From assembly GCA_937967645.1 (NCBI GenBank), contig CALBTT010000105.1:1-10584 (forward strand): 10,584 nucleotides of DNA, in the 5' to 3' direction. The stretch is from an uncultured Zoogloea sp. (GTDB lineage Bacteria > Pseudomonadota > Gammaproteobacteria > Burkholderiales > Rhodocyclaceae). Positions 1 to 5,564 of this stretch are shown here, one piece after another. A model generated the notes under the pieces. That model was not told the origin of the DNA, did not search any database, and saw only the letters and a list, made by a program, of their open reading frames with translations. The position numbers were made by a program, and so were the translations under genes. Every line of letters starts with the position of its first letter. Positions within the stretch are counted from its first letter, which is position 1.

Positions 1-2
1 TG

Positions 3-341
3 CAGAAGAAGCAGTACGGCCAGTGGATGTTCAAGGCCTTCCAGCGCATGGCCGGGCTCAAGCACCTGCGCGGCGGCGCGCTGGACCTCTTCGGCAAGAC
101 CGAGGAGCGGCGCATGGAGCGGGCGCTGATCGAGGAGTACATCCGCCAGCTCGACGAGATCACGAGCCAGCTCACCCACGCCAACCACTCGGCCGCCGCT
201 GCACTGGCCGCCTGGCCGGACGAGGTGCGGGGCTATGGGCACGTGAAGGAGAAGAACCTGGCCAAGGCCCGGCAGATCCAGGCTGAACACCTGGCCGCCT
301 TCAAGAACCCCAGCCAGGTGGTGATGATGAAGCGGGCCTGA
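3..341 (+). CDS. Indolepyruvate ferredoxin oxidoreductase, C-terminal fragment (5' end outside the window)
   Basis: The frame is open from base 3 to a TGA at 339-341 and gives 112 residues, so the start codon lies upstream of the window. The residues LRGGALDLFGKTEERRMER, followed by RGYGHVKEKNLAKA, match the C-terminal end of the long fused indolepyruvate ferredoxin oxidoreductases (the DUF6537-type tail). These enzymes oxidatively decarboxylate aryl 2-oxoacids from aromatic amino-acid breakdown to acyl-CoA in the cytoplasm. The catalytic TPP-binding, iron-sulfur and gamma domains are not in the window, so the enzyme identity rests on the tail alone. The internal ATG at base 27 is not taken as the start because the family-like sequence already continues upstream of it (QKKQYGQW). 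A strong hairpin terminator follows at 457-492. Confidence 0.85.
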   Translation, partial: QKKQYGQWMFKAFQRMAGLKHLRGGALDLFGKTEERRMERALIEEYIRQLDEITSQLTHANHSAAAALAAWPDEVRGYGHVKEKNLAKARQIQAEHLAAFKNPSQVVMMKRA

Positions 342-354
342 TCGGCAGGGGTGC

Positions 355-423
355 TGTAGGGGCGGCTTCAGCCGCCCGCAGGTGCCAGATCGGAGTCCGC
401 GGGCGGCTGAAGCCGCCCCTACA
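355..423. repeat. Paired REP-like palindromes in inverted orientation (REPIN-type)
   Basis: Two perfect 25-base arms (355-379 and 399-423) are reverse complements, separated by 19 bases. Each arm starts or ends with TGTAGG/CCTACA and contains its own hairpin, GGGCGGC-TTCA-GCCGCCC or its complement. An arm that is itself a hairpin, present twice in opposite orientation, is the architecture of REP doublets, which are dispersed in pseudomonad genomes and mobilised by RAYT transposases. No transposase is present here. Transcribed RNA would form either two small hairpins or one long stem just after the oxidoreductase stop, so it could also stabilise the mRNA 3' end. Confidence 0.8.
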
Positions 424-456
424 TTGAAGCTACACGCACCTCCGCATCGCAAGACG

Positions 457-492
457 ACAAAGCCTCTCCACCGCAGGGTGGGGAGGCTTTGT
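457..492 (+). terminator. Strong hairpin terminator after the oxidoreductase gene
   Basis: Bases 457-472 and 477-492 form a 16-bp stem (ACAAAGCCTC... against ...GAGGCTTTGT) with one G-U pair and a GCAG tetraloop. The stem is flanked by AAA on the left and TTT on the right, so it resembles a bidirectional Rho-independent terminator, although the T tract is short. It lies ~115 bp after the oxidoreductase stop, beyond the REP pair. Confidence 0.75.
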
Positions 493-608
493 TGCGTGCG
501 GGGGGATGAGGGCTTCATCCGCCCAGCAAAGACTCAACACCGTCTCAAACACAAAAATTCTGACAGGCTCCTCAATCCCGCCCCCGTTAACTGACATCCA
601 CCCCCTCA

Positions 609-807
609 GATTTGAGATCCCGCCGCACAGATCTCAAATCTCACAGCCATTAACTCAAATCACGCAGCGGTGAACTCCCATCCGCCCCACCGGATTTGAG
701 TTCTCGCACCGATTGATTCAAATCCGGCACCCCGGATCTCAATTCCGAGGCGCCAGATCTCAAATCCACAGCACCGGATCTCGAATCCTGACCCACAGAT
801 TTGAGTC
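609..807. repeat. Array of ~10 degenerate dyad motifs with a 21-bp period
   Basis: A motif of the form GATYTSARATC (GATCTCAAATC or its reverse complement GATTTGAGATC) recurs with starts near 609, 630, 652, 673, 693, 715, 735, 756, 777 and 798. The intervals are 20-22 bp and the mean is 21. The best copies are at 609-619, 630-640, 735-745, 756-766 and 777-787; the copy near 673 is strongly degraded. Copies at 609, 693 and 798 read as GATTTGAG and the others as CTCAAATC. The 9-11 bp spacers are GC-rich and often end in CACCG or CACA. The first two copies form a perfect 12-bp inverted repeat (608-619 / 630-641). The period is far too short for a CRISPR array. Function is unknown. Confidence 0.75.
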
Positions 808-887
808 AACCACCGCCAACATCGACTCCCAGCCCCTGGAAACCCTTGGCCAGGCATACCGGCTCCGGATCCACCCCGCACGCCCAA

Positions 888-916
888 AGAAAAAGGCGGC
901 CAGGCCGCCTTTTTCT
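888..916 (-). terminator. Bidirectional Rho-independent terminator of the bfr operon
   Basis: The stem AAAAAGGCGG (890-899) pairs with CCGCCTTTTT (905-914) around a CCAGG loop, with A and T tracts on the two sides, extending to 888-916. On the - strand it lies ~30 bp after the stop of the second bacterioferritin gene, the expected place for the operon terminator. The symmetry means it could also stop + strand transcription. Confidence 0.9.
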
Positions 917-945
917 CATATCGGGATCCGCTGATTCGCGCGCCT

Positions 946-1419
946 TCAGTCCTCGATCTGGGTCTGCAGGTAGTTCGGCAGGGTCACCGTGTCGATCAGG
1001 CTGAGCTGGGTTTCCAGCCAGTCGATGGACTCTTCGCAGGCTTCCAGCAATTCCTGCAGCAGGTCACGGCTGACGAAGTCGGATTCGGCTTCGGCCAGGG
1101 CTACCGCCTCGACCAGCAGGGGATGCTGGATCTCACGCTCGTACTTGAGGTCGTAGGACAGGCACTCACCCACGTTCTCGCCGATCAGCAGCTTGCCGAG
1201 GTTCTGCAGGTTGGGCAGGCCTTCGAGGAAGAGCACGCGCTCGATGACCTCGTCCGCTTCCTTCATGACGCGGATCGACTGCTTGTAGTTGTAGTCGTTG
1301 AGCCGCTCGAAGCCCCAGTTGCGGAACATCCTGGCATGCAGGAAGTACTGGTTGATCGCGGTCAGCTCGTTGAACAGCACCTTGTTGAGGATGCTGATGA
1401 CCTTCTTGTCACCTTTCAT
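946..1419 (-). CDS. bfr: Bacterioferritin, haem-ligand subunit with degenerate ferroxidase centre
   Basis: This 157-residue protein has the Bfr start MKGDKKVI, the NELTAINQYFLHARMF helix, RVLFLEGLPNLQNLGKL and the C-terminal LPNYLQTQ. Bacterioferritins form 24-subunit cytoplasmic shells that store ferric iron, with haem bound between subunit pairs by Met52. Met52 is present. Aligned to E. coli Bfr, ferroxidase ligands Glu18 and Glu94 remain, but Glu51 is Val, His54 is Glu, Glu127 is Cys128 and His130 is Ser131. The subunit should therefore bind haem but not oxidise Fe(II) at a di-iron site. GGAGG lies 7 bases before the ATG, and the gene begins 12 bp after the upstream bfr stop, so the two are translated from one mRNA. 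It probably co-assembles with that catalytic partner, as described for pseudomonad Bfr-alpha/beta and FtnA/BfrB shells. Confidence 0.93.
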   Translation of the reverse strand: MKGDKKVISILNKVLFNELTAINQYFLHARMFRNWGFERLNDYNYKQSIRVMKEADEVIERVLFLEGLPNLQNLGKLLIGENVGECLSYDLKYEREIQHPLLVEAVALAEAESDFVSRDLLQELLEACEESIDWLETQLSLIDTVTLPNYLQTQIED

Positions 1420-1431
1420 CGTCGCGCCTCC

Positions 1432-1920
1432 TCAAGCCTGGGGAGCCCCGGAGCCCATCTGGCTCTGGAGGTAGTTGGGCAGGCCCACCGCGTCGATCAG
1501 GCGCAGCTGCTTCTCGAGGTAGTAGGCGTGATCCATCTCGGTGTCTTCGAGTTGCACCAGCAACATGTCGCGGCTAACGTAGTCGCCGGCCTTTTCACAG
1601 GCGGCGATGGCCTTCTTGAGTTCGCCGACCACGTGGTATTCGAGGGCCAGGTCGGACTTGAGCATGGCCGGCACGCTGTCTCCGACGTTCAGGGGGCTGC
1701 GCTTGTCCAAGCAGGCCACGCCTTCCAGGAACTGGATGCGCTGGATCAGTGCCCGGGCATGCTGACGCTCGTGCTCGGACTCATGCAGGGCCTTCTCGGC
1801 CAGCTTGCCGAAGCCCATGTCCGAGTACATTTCACCGTGGATCAGGTACTGGTCCACCGCGGTGAGCTCGCCTGCCAGCAGGGTGTTGAGGATACCGATG
1901 ATCTTTTTATCGCCTTTCAT
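1432..1920 (-). CDS. bfr: Bacterioferritin / FtnA-like subunit with intact ferroxidase centre but no haem methionine
   Basis: This is the first gene of the bacterioferritin operon, 162 residues. It resembles the P. aeruginosa protein annotated BfrA/FtnA (GELTAVDQYLIH, LEDTEMDHAYYLEKQL, GLPNYLQSQ). The di-iron ligands are visible: Glu18, Glu51, His54, Glu94 and an ExxH pair at Glu128/His131 (one residue later than in E. coli Bfr). Residue 52, the haem-coordinating Met of true bacterioferritins, is Arg, so haem binding at the subunit interface is not expected. It would oxidise Fe(II) and feed the mineral core, while the downstream gene supplies haem for electron release during iron mobilisation. 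Start choice: GGAGAG lies 8-9 bases before the ATG and the MKGDKK start is canonical. A Fur-box-like palindrome lies ~70-90 bp upstream. Confidence 0.93.
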   Translation of the reverse strand: MKGDKKIIGILNTLLAGELTAVDQYLIHGEMYSDMGFGKLAEKALHESEHERQHARALIQRIQFLEGVACLDKRSPLNVGDSVPAMLKSDLALEYHVVGELKKAIAACEKAGDYVSRDMLLVQLEDTEMDHAYYLEKQLRLIDAVGLPNYLQSQMGSGAPQA

Positions 1921-1991
1921 GAGCGCTCTCCATTTGAATCATGTTCCAAGGCTGGCATCACTTTCCGCCAGGATCAAGGTTTGCGTGTCGA

Positions 1992-2008
1992 TTGTGAGTG
2001 ACTCTCAA
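1992..2008. promoter_or_regulatory. Candidate Fur-box-like palindrome upstream of the bfr operon
   Basis: TTGTGAGTGACTCTCAA is a 17-bp inverted repeat with a single mismatched pair (half-site TTGWGAGT around a central base). It shows partial agreement with the 7-1-7 Fur pattern (TGATAAT-N-ATTATCA), mainly in the outer TGA/TCA-type and inner bases. It lies in the 137-bp gap between baeR and the bfr operon, upstream of bfr. Iron control of bfr genes is common in pseudomonads. The match is imperfect, so another dimeric regulator is possible. I could not place convincing -35/-10 boxes. Confidence 0.4.
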
Positions 2009-2057
2009 CTGCATTGCCGTAGCGCTTCAGCATCAAGCAAGCATACGGTCCGCGGGA

Positions 2058-2738
2058 TCAGCCCCCTTCGAACTTGTAGCCCACCCCGTAGATCGAGCGG
2101 ATCAGGGGCTCGTCCGGCGCGATCTGCTCGAGCTTGCGGCGGAGGTTCTTGATGTGGCTGTCCACCGTGCGGTCGGTGACGACCCGGTGGTCGTCATACA
2201 GGCCGTCGAGCAGCTGCTCGCGGGAGAACACCCTGCCGGGCGCTGCCGACAGGGTGCGCAGCAAGCGGAATTCCACCGGGGTCAGGTCCAGCTCGACGCC
2301 GTGGTAGCTGGCGCGCCAGCCGTTCTCATCGATCCGCAGGGTCTGCCGCTCCACCGGCGGACTGCGACGGTTGCGGCGCAGCACCGCCCTGCAGCGGGCC
2401 ACCACCTCCCGCGGGCTGTAGGGCTTGCAGATGTAGTCGTCGGCCCCCAGCTCGAGGCCGAGCAGGCGGTCGATCTCCTCGACCCGGGCGGTCATCATGA
2501 TCACCGGCAGTTCGCTGAAGCTGCGCAGTTCGCGGCAGATGTCCAGCCCGTCGCGGCCGGGCAGCATGAGGTCGAGCAGCACGAGATCGGGCTCGCGGGC
2601 GCGGATCGCCGGAATGACGTCGAGGCCGTTGGCGATCCACGCGGTCTCGTGCCCCGAGGCCTTCAGGTAATCGGCCAGCAGGGCGGCCAGCTTGGGTTCA
2701 TCCTCGACGATGAGGATGAAGGCAGGTGCGACCTCCAT
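2058..2738 (-). CDS. baeR: BaeR-type response regulator (OmpR family)
   Basis: This 226-residue protein is an OmpR/PhoB-family transcription factor. The receiver domain (residues ~7-120) has the acidic pair Glu12/Asp13, phospho-acceptor Asp56 in LLDLMLPG, Thr83 and Lys105. The C-terminal winged helix (~130-225) carries LTPVEFRLL, FSREQLLDGLYDD, DRTVDSHIKNLRRKLE and YGVGYKFEG. The stretches EEIDRLLGLELGADDYICKPYSPREVV and VVTDRTVDSHIKNLRRKLE are nearly those of E. coli BaeR, which is more specific than a generic family match. In enterobacteria BaeR activates RND efflux genes under envelope stress. It is co-transcribed with baeS, starting 3 bp after its stop, and GGAG inside the end of baeS lies 9 bases before the ATG. 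The divergent RND operon is the obvious target. Confidence 0.92.
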   Translation of the reverse strand: MEVAPAFILIVEDEPKLAALLADYLKASGHETAWIANGLDVIPAIRAREPDLVLLDLMLPGRDGLDICRELRSFSELPVIMMTARVEEIDRLLGLELGADDYICKPYSPREVVARCRAVLRRNRRSPPVERQTLRIDENGWRASYHGVELDLTPVEFRLLRTLSAAPGRVFSREQLLDGLYDDHRVVTDRTVDSHIKNLRRKLEQIAPDEPLIRSIYGVGYKFEGG

Positions 2739-2741
2739 GGG

Positions 2742-4160
2742 TCAACGCTCCAGGGCAGGGAAACGCAGGGCAACCCACACGCCACCGAGAGGTGAGGCAT
2801 GGGCACGGATGCTGCCATCATGAGCTTCGACGATGCTGCGGCAGATCGCCAGGCCCAGCCCCGAGCCGCCGGTGGCCCGGTTGCGCGAGGCCTCGCCGCG
2901 GAAGAAACGCTCGAACAGCTGAGGCAGCAGAGTCTCGGAGACACCGGGCGCCGAGTCCATGAAGTCGATGCACACCTCGTCGCCATCACGGCGAGCCACC
3001 ACTTTGAGGCAGCCGCCGGGGTCGGTGTAGCGCAGGGAGTTCTCCACCAGGTTGCGGAAGAGCTGGCGCAGGCGGCTCTCGTCGGCCGCCAGGCGCAGCC
3101 CGGGAGCCAGGTCGAGCTGCAGGGCCAGACCGCCGGCCATCAGGCGCTCCCGGAAGGCGCCGACGGTGCTCTCCACGATCTCTCCGACGGCCAGCGGTGT
3201 CTTGCGATACACCAGGGCGCCCACGTCGGCCAGGGCCAGCTCGTTGAGGTCGTTCACCAGCCGGGTCAGGTTCATCACCTCGGCCTTGAGGGACGGCAGA
3301 GCCTCGGCATCCAGCGGGCGGACGCCGTCCTCGATGGCCTCCAGCTCGCCGCGCAGCACAGCCAGCGGGGTGCGCAGCTCGTGGGACACGTCGGCCATGA
3401 AATCCCGCCGCATGCGCTCATTGGCCTCCAGGGCCCGGGCCAGGCTGTTGAAGTCGCGGGCCAGCTGACCGACCTCGTCACTGGAGCTGGGCCTGACCCG
3501 CTCGGTGTAGTCACCGGCGGCAAGGCGATGGGTCGCCGCCGCCACCTGCTTGATCGGCGCCACCAGGGTCCGGGCGATCCACAGGGAGATGCCCACCGCG
3601 AACAGGGCGGCGATCCCGCCGACCAGCAGGGTGGCATGCAGCTGTTCATCGTAAAAGCGCCGGGCGCCGGTGTCGCTGACCTTCTGGAAAGGCCCCATCA
3701 CCAGCCAGCCGACAGTCTGCCCGTCCACCTCGATGGCCCGCTTCACCGCCCCCTCCTGGGCCGCAGCACTGGGATTGCCCATCACGAAGCGCTGCTCCCG
3801 GTCCACCAGGCTGAGCCGGAACACGGCGCCGGTGAGATCCGACTCCGGCGGCATGTCGAGCTGCCCGCCCCGTGGCCGGTCTTCGTTCCAGTGCGCCGGG
3901 TCGTCGTCTCCGGTCTGGGGGCGGGTCAAGTGGAACCACCCCCTGCGGTTGTTGCGCAGGAAATCCCAGCTGCCCTCGCGGCCATAGGCGCGCACGAACT
4001 TGGGGAGCACATCTTCCATCCGCTGCAGGGCCAGCTCGTCCATGTAACCCACGAAGCCCCGGGTGAAGCTCCAGCGCCCGACCGCGCCCATGGCCAGCAG
4101 CACCGCAAGTGCAACCAGCAGGACGGCGAGGAAGGCTTTGGTGGTGATGCCGAGTTTCAT
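2742..4160 (-). CDS. baeS: BaeS-type sensor histidine kinase
   Basis: This 472-residue inner-membrane kinase is close in length to E. coli BaeS. TM1 spans ~9-28, a periplasmic sensor region ~29-174 (Trp-rich around 65-91), TM2 ~176-197 and HAMP ~197-250. The H-box FMADVSHELRTPLAVLRGEL has the phosphorylated His260. It is followed by an N-box with Asn370/Asn374, a D-S-A-P-G nucleotide-binding segment at 402-406 and the Gly-rich GGSGLGLAI at 431-439. The H-box and the following ELEAIEDGVR closely match BaeS. All catalytic elements look intact. It would sense envelope damage or toxic compounds and phosphorylate BaeR. baeS comes first in the operon. No strong Shine-Dalgarno sequence is visible before this ATG, so the start is less certain than the identity. 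Confidence 0.92.
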   Translation of the reverse strand: MKLGITTKAFLAVLLVALAVLLAMGAVGRWSFTRGFVGYMDELALQRMEDVLPKFVRAYGREGSWDFLRNNRRGWFHLTRPQTGDDDPAHWNEDRPRGGQLDMPPESDLTGAVFRLSLVDREQRFVMGNPSAAAQEGAVKRAIEVDGQTVGWLVMGPFQKVSDTGARRFYDEQLHATLLVGGIAALFAVGISLWIARTLVAPIKQVAAATHRLAAGDYTERVRPSSSDEVGQLARDFNSLARALEANERMRRDFMADVSHELRTPLAVLRGELEAIEDGVRPLDAEALPSLKAEVMNLTRLVNDLNELALADVGALVYRKTPLAVGEIVESTVGAFRERLMAGGLALQLDLAPGLRLAADESRLRQLFRNLVENSLRYTDPGGCLKVVARRDGDEVCIDFMDSAPGVSETLLPQLFERFFRGEASRNRATGGSGLGLAICRSIVEAHDGSIRAHASPLGGVWVALRFPALER

Positions 4161-4239
4161 GGCATGGCGTTCGTAGTGGCAGGGCCGGGGATGCCATTAG
4201 GCCTGCACAAGGCGGGGCACGGCAACCGGGTGGGCCGCA

Positions 4240-4268
4240 TCTCCACACTATCTCCAATTTCTCTGCAC
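4240..4268 (+). promoter_or_regulatory. Tandem BaeR-box-like sites in the baeS / efflux-operon intergenic region
   Basis: TCTCCACAC (4240) and TCTCCAATT (4251) are direct repeats one helical turn apart (11 bp), followed by a weaker TCTCTGCAC at 4260. They resemble the enterobacterial BaeR box (TCTNCANAA core, longer form with TTCTCCATNATT). The first copy fits the core at every defined position but the last. Direct repeats at ~11-bp spacing are the normal binding arrangement of OmpR-family dimers. They lie ~75-105 bp upstream of the adaptor start and ~80 bp from baeS, so they could serve both directions. Promoter boxes are not clear; CAGAAT at 4279 is a possible -10 for the pump. Confidence 0.5.
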
Positions 4269-4344
4269 ATTTGCTTTCCAGAATCGGCGTCATCAGGGAT
4301 CGGTGCACCAGACCGGCCCCACGCCTCCGCTGAAAGGAAAGATC

Positions 4345-5562
4345 ATGAGCGCCCTCCCCGCGCCCCGGCTCCCGACCCATACCCTCCTCGCCGCTCTCGG
4401 CGCCCTGTCGGCCGCCCTGCTCGCCGGCTGCAACTCTTCAGCCGCGCCGGCCCCACCTGCCGGCAGGCCGGCCGAAGTCGGCGTGGTCACGCTGCAAGCC
4501 GTGCCGCTCCAGCTGAGCACGGAGTTGTCCGGACGCACCGTTGCCACCGTGGTGGCCGAAGTACGGCCCCAGGTGGGCGGCATCATCCGCGAACGCCTGT
4601 TCCCGGAAGGCAGCGACGTGAAGGCCGGTCAGCTGCTCTACCGCATCGACCCCGCGCCCTTCCAGGCCAGCCACGACAGCGCCCGGGCCGCCCTGGCCAA
4701 GGCCCAGGCCAACCTGGAGACCCTGCGCCCCAAGGCCACCCGCTACAAGGAGCTGGCCGAGATCAAGGCCGTTTCCCAGCAGGACACCGACGACGCCCTG
4801 GCCGCCCTCAAGCAGGCCGAGGCCGAGGTCGCCGCAGCCCGCGCGGCGCTGGACAGCGCCACCATCAACCTGGCCTACACCCGCGTCACCGCGCCGGTGT
4901 CCGGGCGCATCGGCAAGTCGGTGGTGACGCCCGGCGCTCTGGTCACCGCCGGCCAGGCCACAGCCCTGGCGACCGTGCAGCAGGTGGATCCGATCTTCGT
5001 GGACCTGACCCAGTCCAGCGCCGACGCGCTGCGCCTGAAGCGCGCCTTCGAGGCCGGCCAGATCCGCCGGGCCGGCCGCAACCAGGCTGCGGTGACCCTG
5101 ACGCTGGAGGATGGCAGCCCCTATGCCCGCGAAGGCCGGCTGCAGTTCACCGACATCACGGTCAATGAGGGCACGGGCACGGTCTCCTTGCGGGCGGTCT
5201 TCCCCAACCCCTCCGGCGAGCTGCTGCCGGGCATGTATGTGCGCGCCGTGCTGCAGGAGGGCATTGCCGACAAGGCCGTGCTGGTGCCCCAGCGGGGCGT
5301 CTCGCGCAATGTGAAGGGCGAACCCACCGCGCTGGTGGTGGGGGCCGGCAACAAGGTGGAGCTGCGGGTACTGGAGCTGGGGCGTCCGGTGGGCGGCAGC
5401 TGGCTGGTCAAGGCCGGCCTTACCGAGGGCGACAAGGTGATTGTCGAAGGGAGCCAGAAGGCCCGCCCGAACAGCCTGGTGACGCCGGTGGCGGTGGCCG
5501 CTGACGGCAAGGTCGCCGCCACGCCGGCCCGCCCCTCGGCCGCCGGCCTGCCGGGAGCCTGA
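4345..5562 (+). CDS. RND efflux periplasmic adaptor lipoprotein (MexA/AcrA-like)
   Basis: This 405-residue membrane-fusion protein links the inner-membrane pump to the outer-membrane channel. The signal peptide ends in a lipobox (LLAG-Cys29), so it is an inner-leaflet-anchored lipoprotein. Barrel-sandwich halves occur near residues 72-100 (RPQVGGII) and 179-190 (TRVTAPVSGRIG), with the alpha-hairpin between them (~105-175). The hairpin carries an RxxxLxxxxxxS motif (Arg133, Leu137, Ser144), the signature of adaptors that dock to TolC-type channels. Beta-barrel and membrane-proximal domains follow. An in-frame ATG at 4303 is rejected: the extra 14 residues would disrupt the signal peptide, whereas AAAGGAAAG lies just before 4345. 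The stop overlaps the pump start. It diverges from baeSR. No local TetR-type repressor (MexR/TtgR-like) is present. Confidence 0.95.
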   Translation: MSALPAPRLPTHTLLAALGALSAALLAGCNSSAAPAPPAGRPAEVGVVTLQAVPLQLSTELSGRTVATVVAEVRPQVGGIIRERLFPEGSDVKAGQLLYRIDPAPFQASHDSARAALAKAQANLETLRPKATRYKELAEIKAVSQQDTDDALAALKQAEAEVAAARAALDSATINLAYTRVTAPVSGRIGKSVVTPGALVTAGQATALATVQQVDPIFVDLTQSSADALRLKRAFEAGQIRRAGRNQAAVTLTLEDGSPYAREGRLQFTDITVNEGTGTVSLRAVFPNPSGELLPGMYVRAVLQEGIADKAVLVPQRGVSRNVKGEPTALVVGAGNKVELRVLELGRPVGGSWLVKAGLTEGDKVIVEGSQKARPNSLVTPVAVAADGKVAATPARPSAAGLPGA

Positions 5563-5564
5563 TG

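Larger units (their letters stand above)
342..945. other. Gene-free 604-bp intergenic stretch
   Basis: I see no credible gene between the oxidoreductase stop and the bacterioferritin operon. The stretch holds an inverted REP pair (355-423), a hairpin terminator (457-492), a short weak hairpin (504-520, GGATGA/TCATCC), a ~100-bp AT-richer spacer without clear structure (about 521-607), a 21-bp periodic dyad array (609-807) and a bidirectional terminator (888-916). The open frames here have repeat-derived composition, no ribosome-binding site and no family resemblance. Confidence 0.75.

Noticed and set aside
382..594. 70-residue open frame on the + strand
   Set aside because: It begins inside the REP spacer and runs through the hairpin terminator. 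It has no ribosome-binding site and no recognisable protein features.
609..807. CRISPR array
   Set aside because: The unit is ~21 bp with an 11-bp degenerate motif and 9-11 bp spacers, in both orientations. CRISPR repeats are ~24-40 bp, nearly identical, and have spacers of ~30 bp or more.
660..887. 75-residue - strand open frame with a seven-residue repeat (GFEIR-like)
   Set aside because: The peptide repeat is simply the 21-bp DNA repeat read in frame. The copies change orientation and have 1-bp indels, which a coding repeat would not tolerate, and no ribosome-binding site is seen.
2010..2057. Possible terminator after baeR (CCGTA...TACGG stem)
   Set aside because: The stem is short and interrupted, the loop is long and there is no T tract, so I could not support it as a terminator.
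4303..4344. Upstream ATG extension of the adaptor protein
   Set aside because: It would add a polar, proline-rich stretch before the lipoprotein signal peptide. The ATG at 4345 has a purine-rich ribosome-binding site and gives a normal signal sequence.
2799..5168. Very long + strand open frame (789 residues) antisense to baeS
   Set aside because: It is a high-GC shadow of baeS and the adaptor gene in another frame. Its sequence is rich in His/Gln/Arg/Pro with no domain, while the overlapping baeS and adaptor frames are clear family members.
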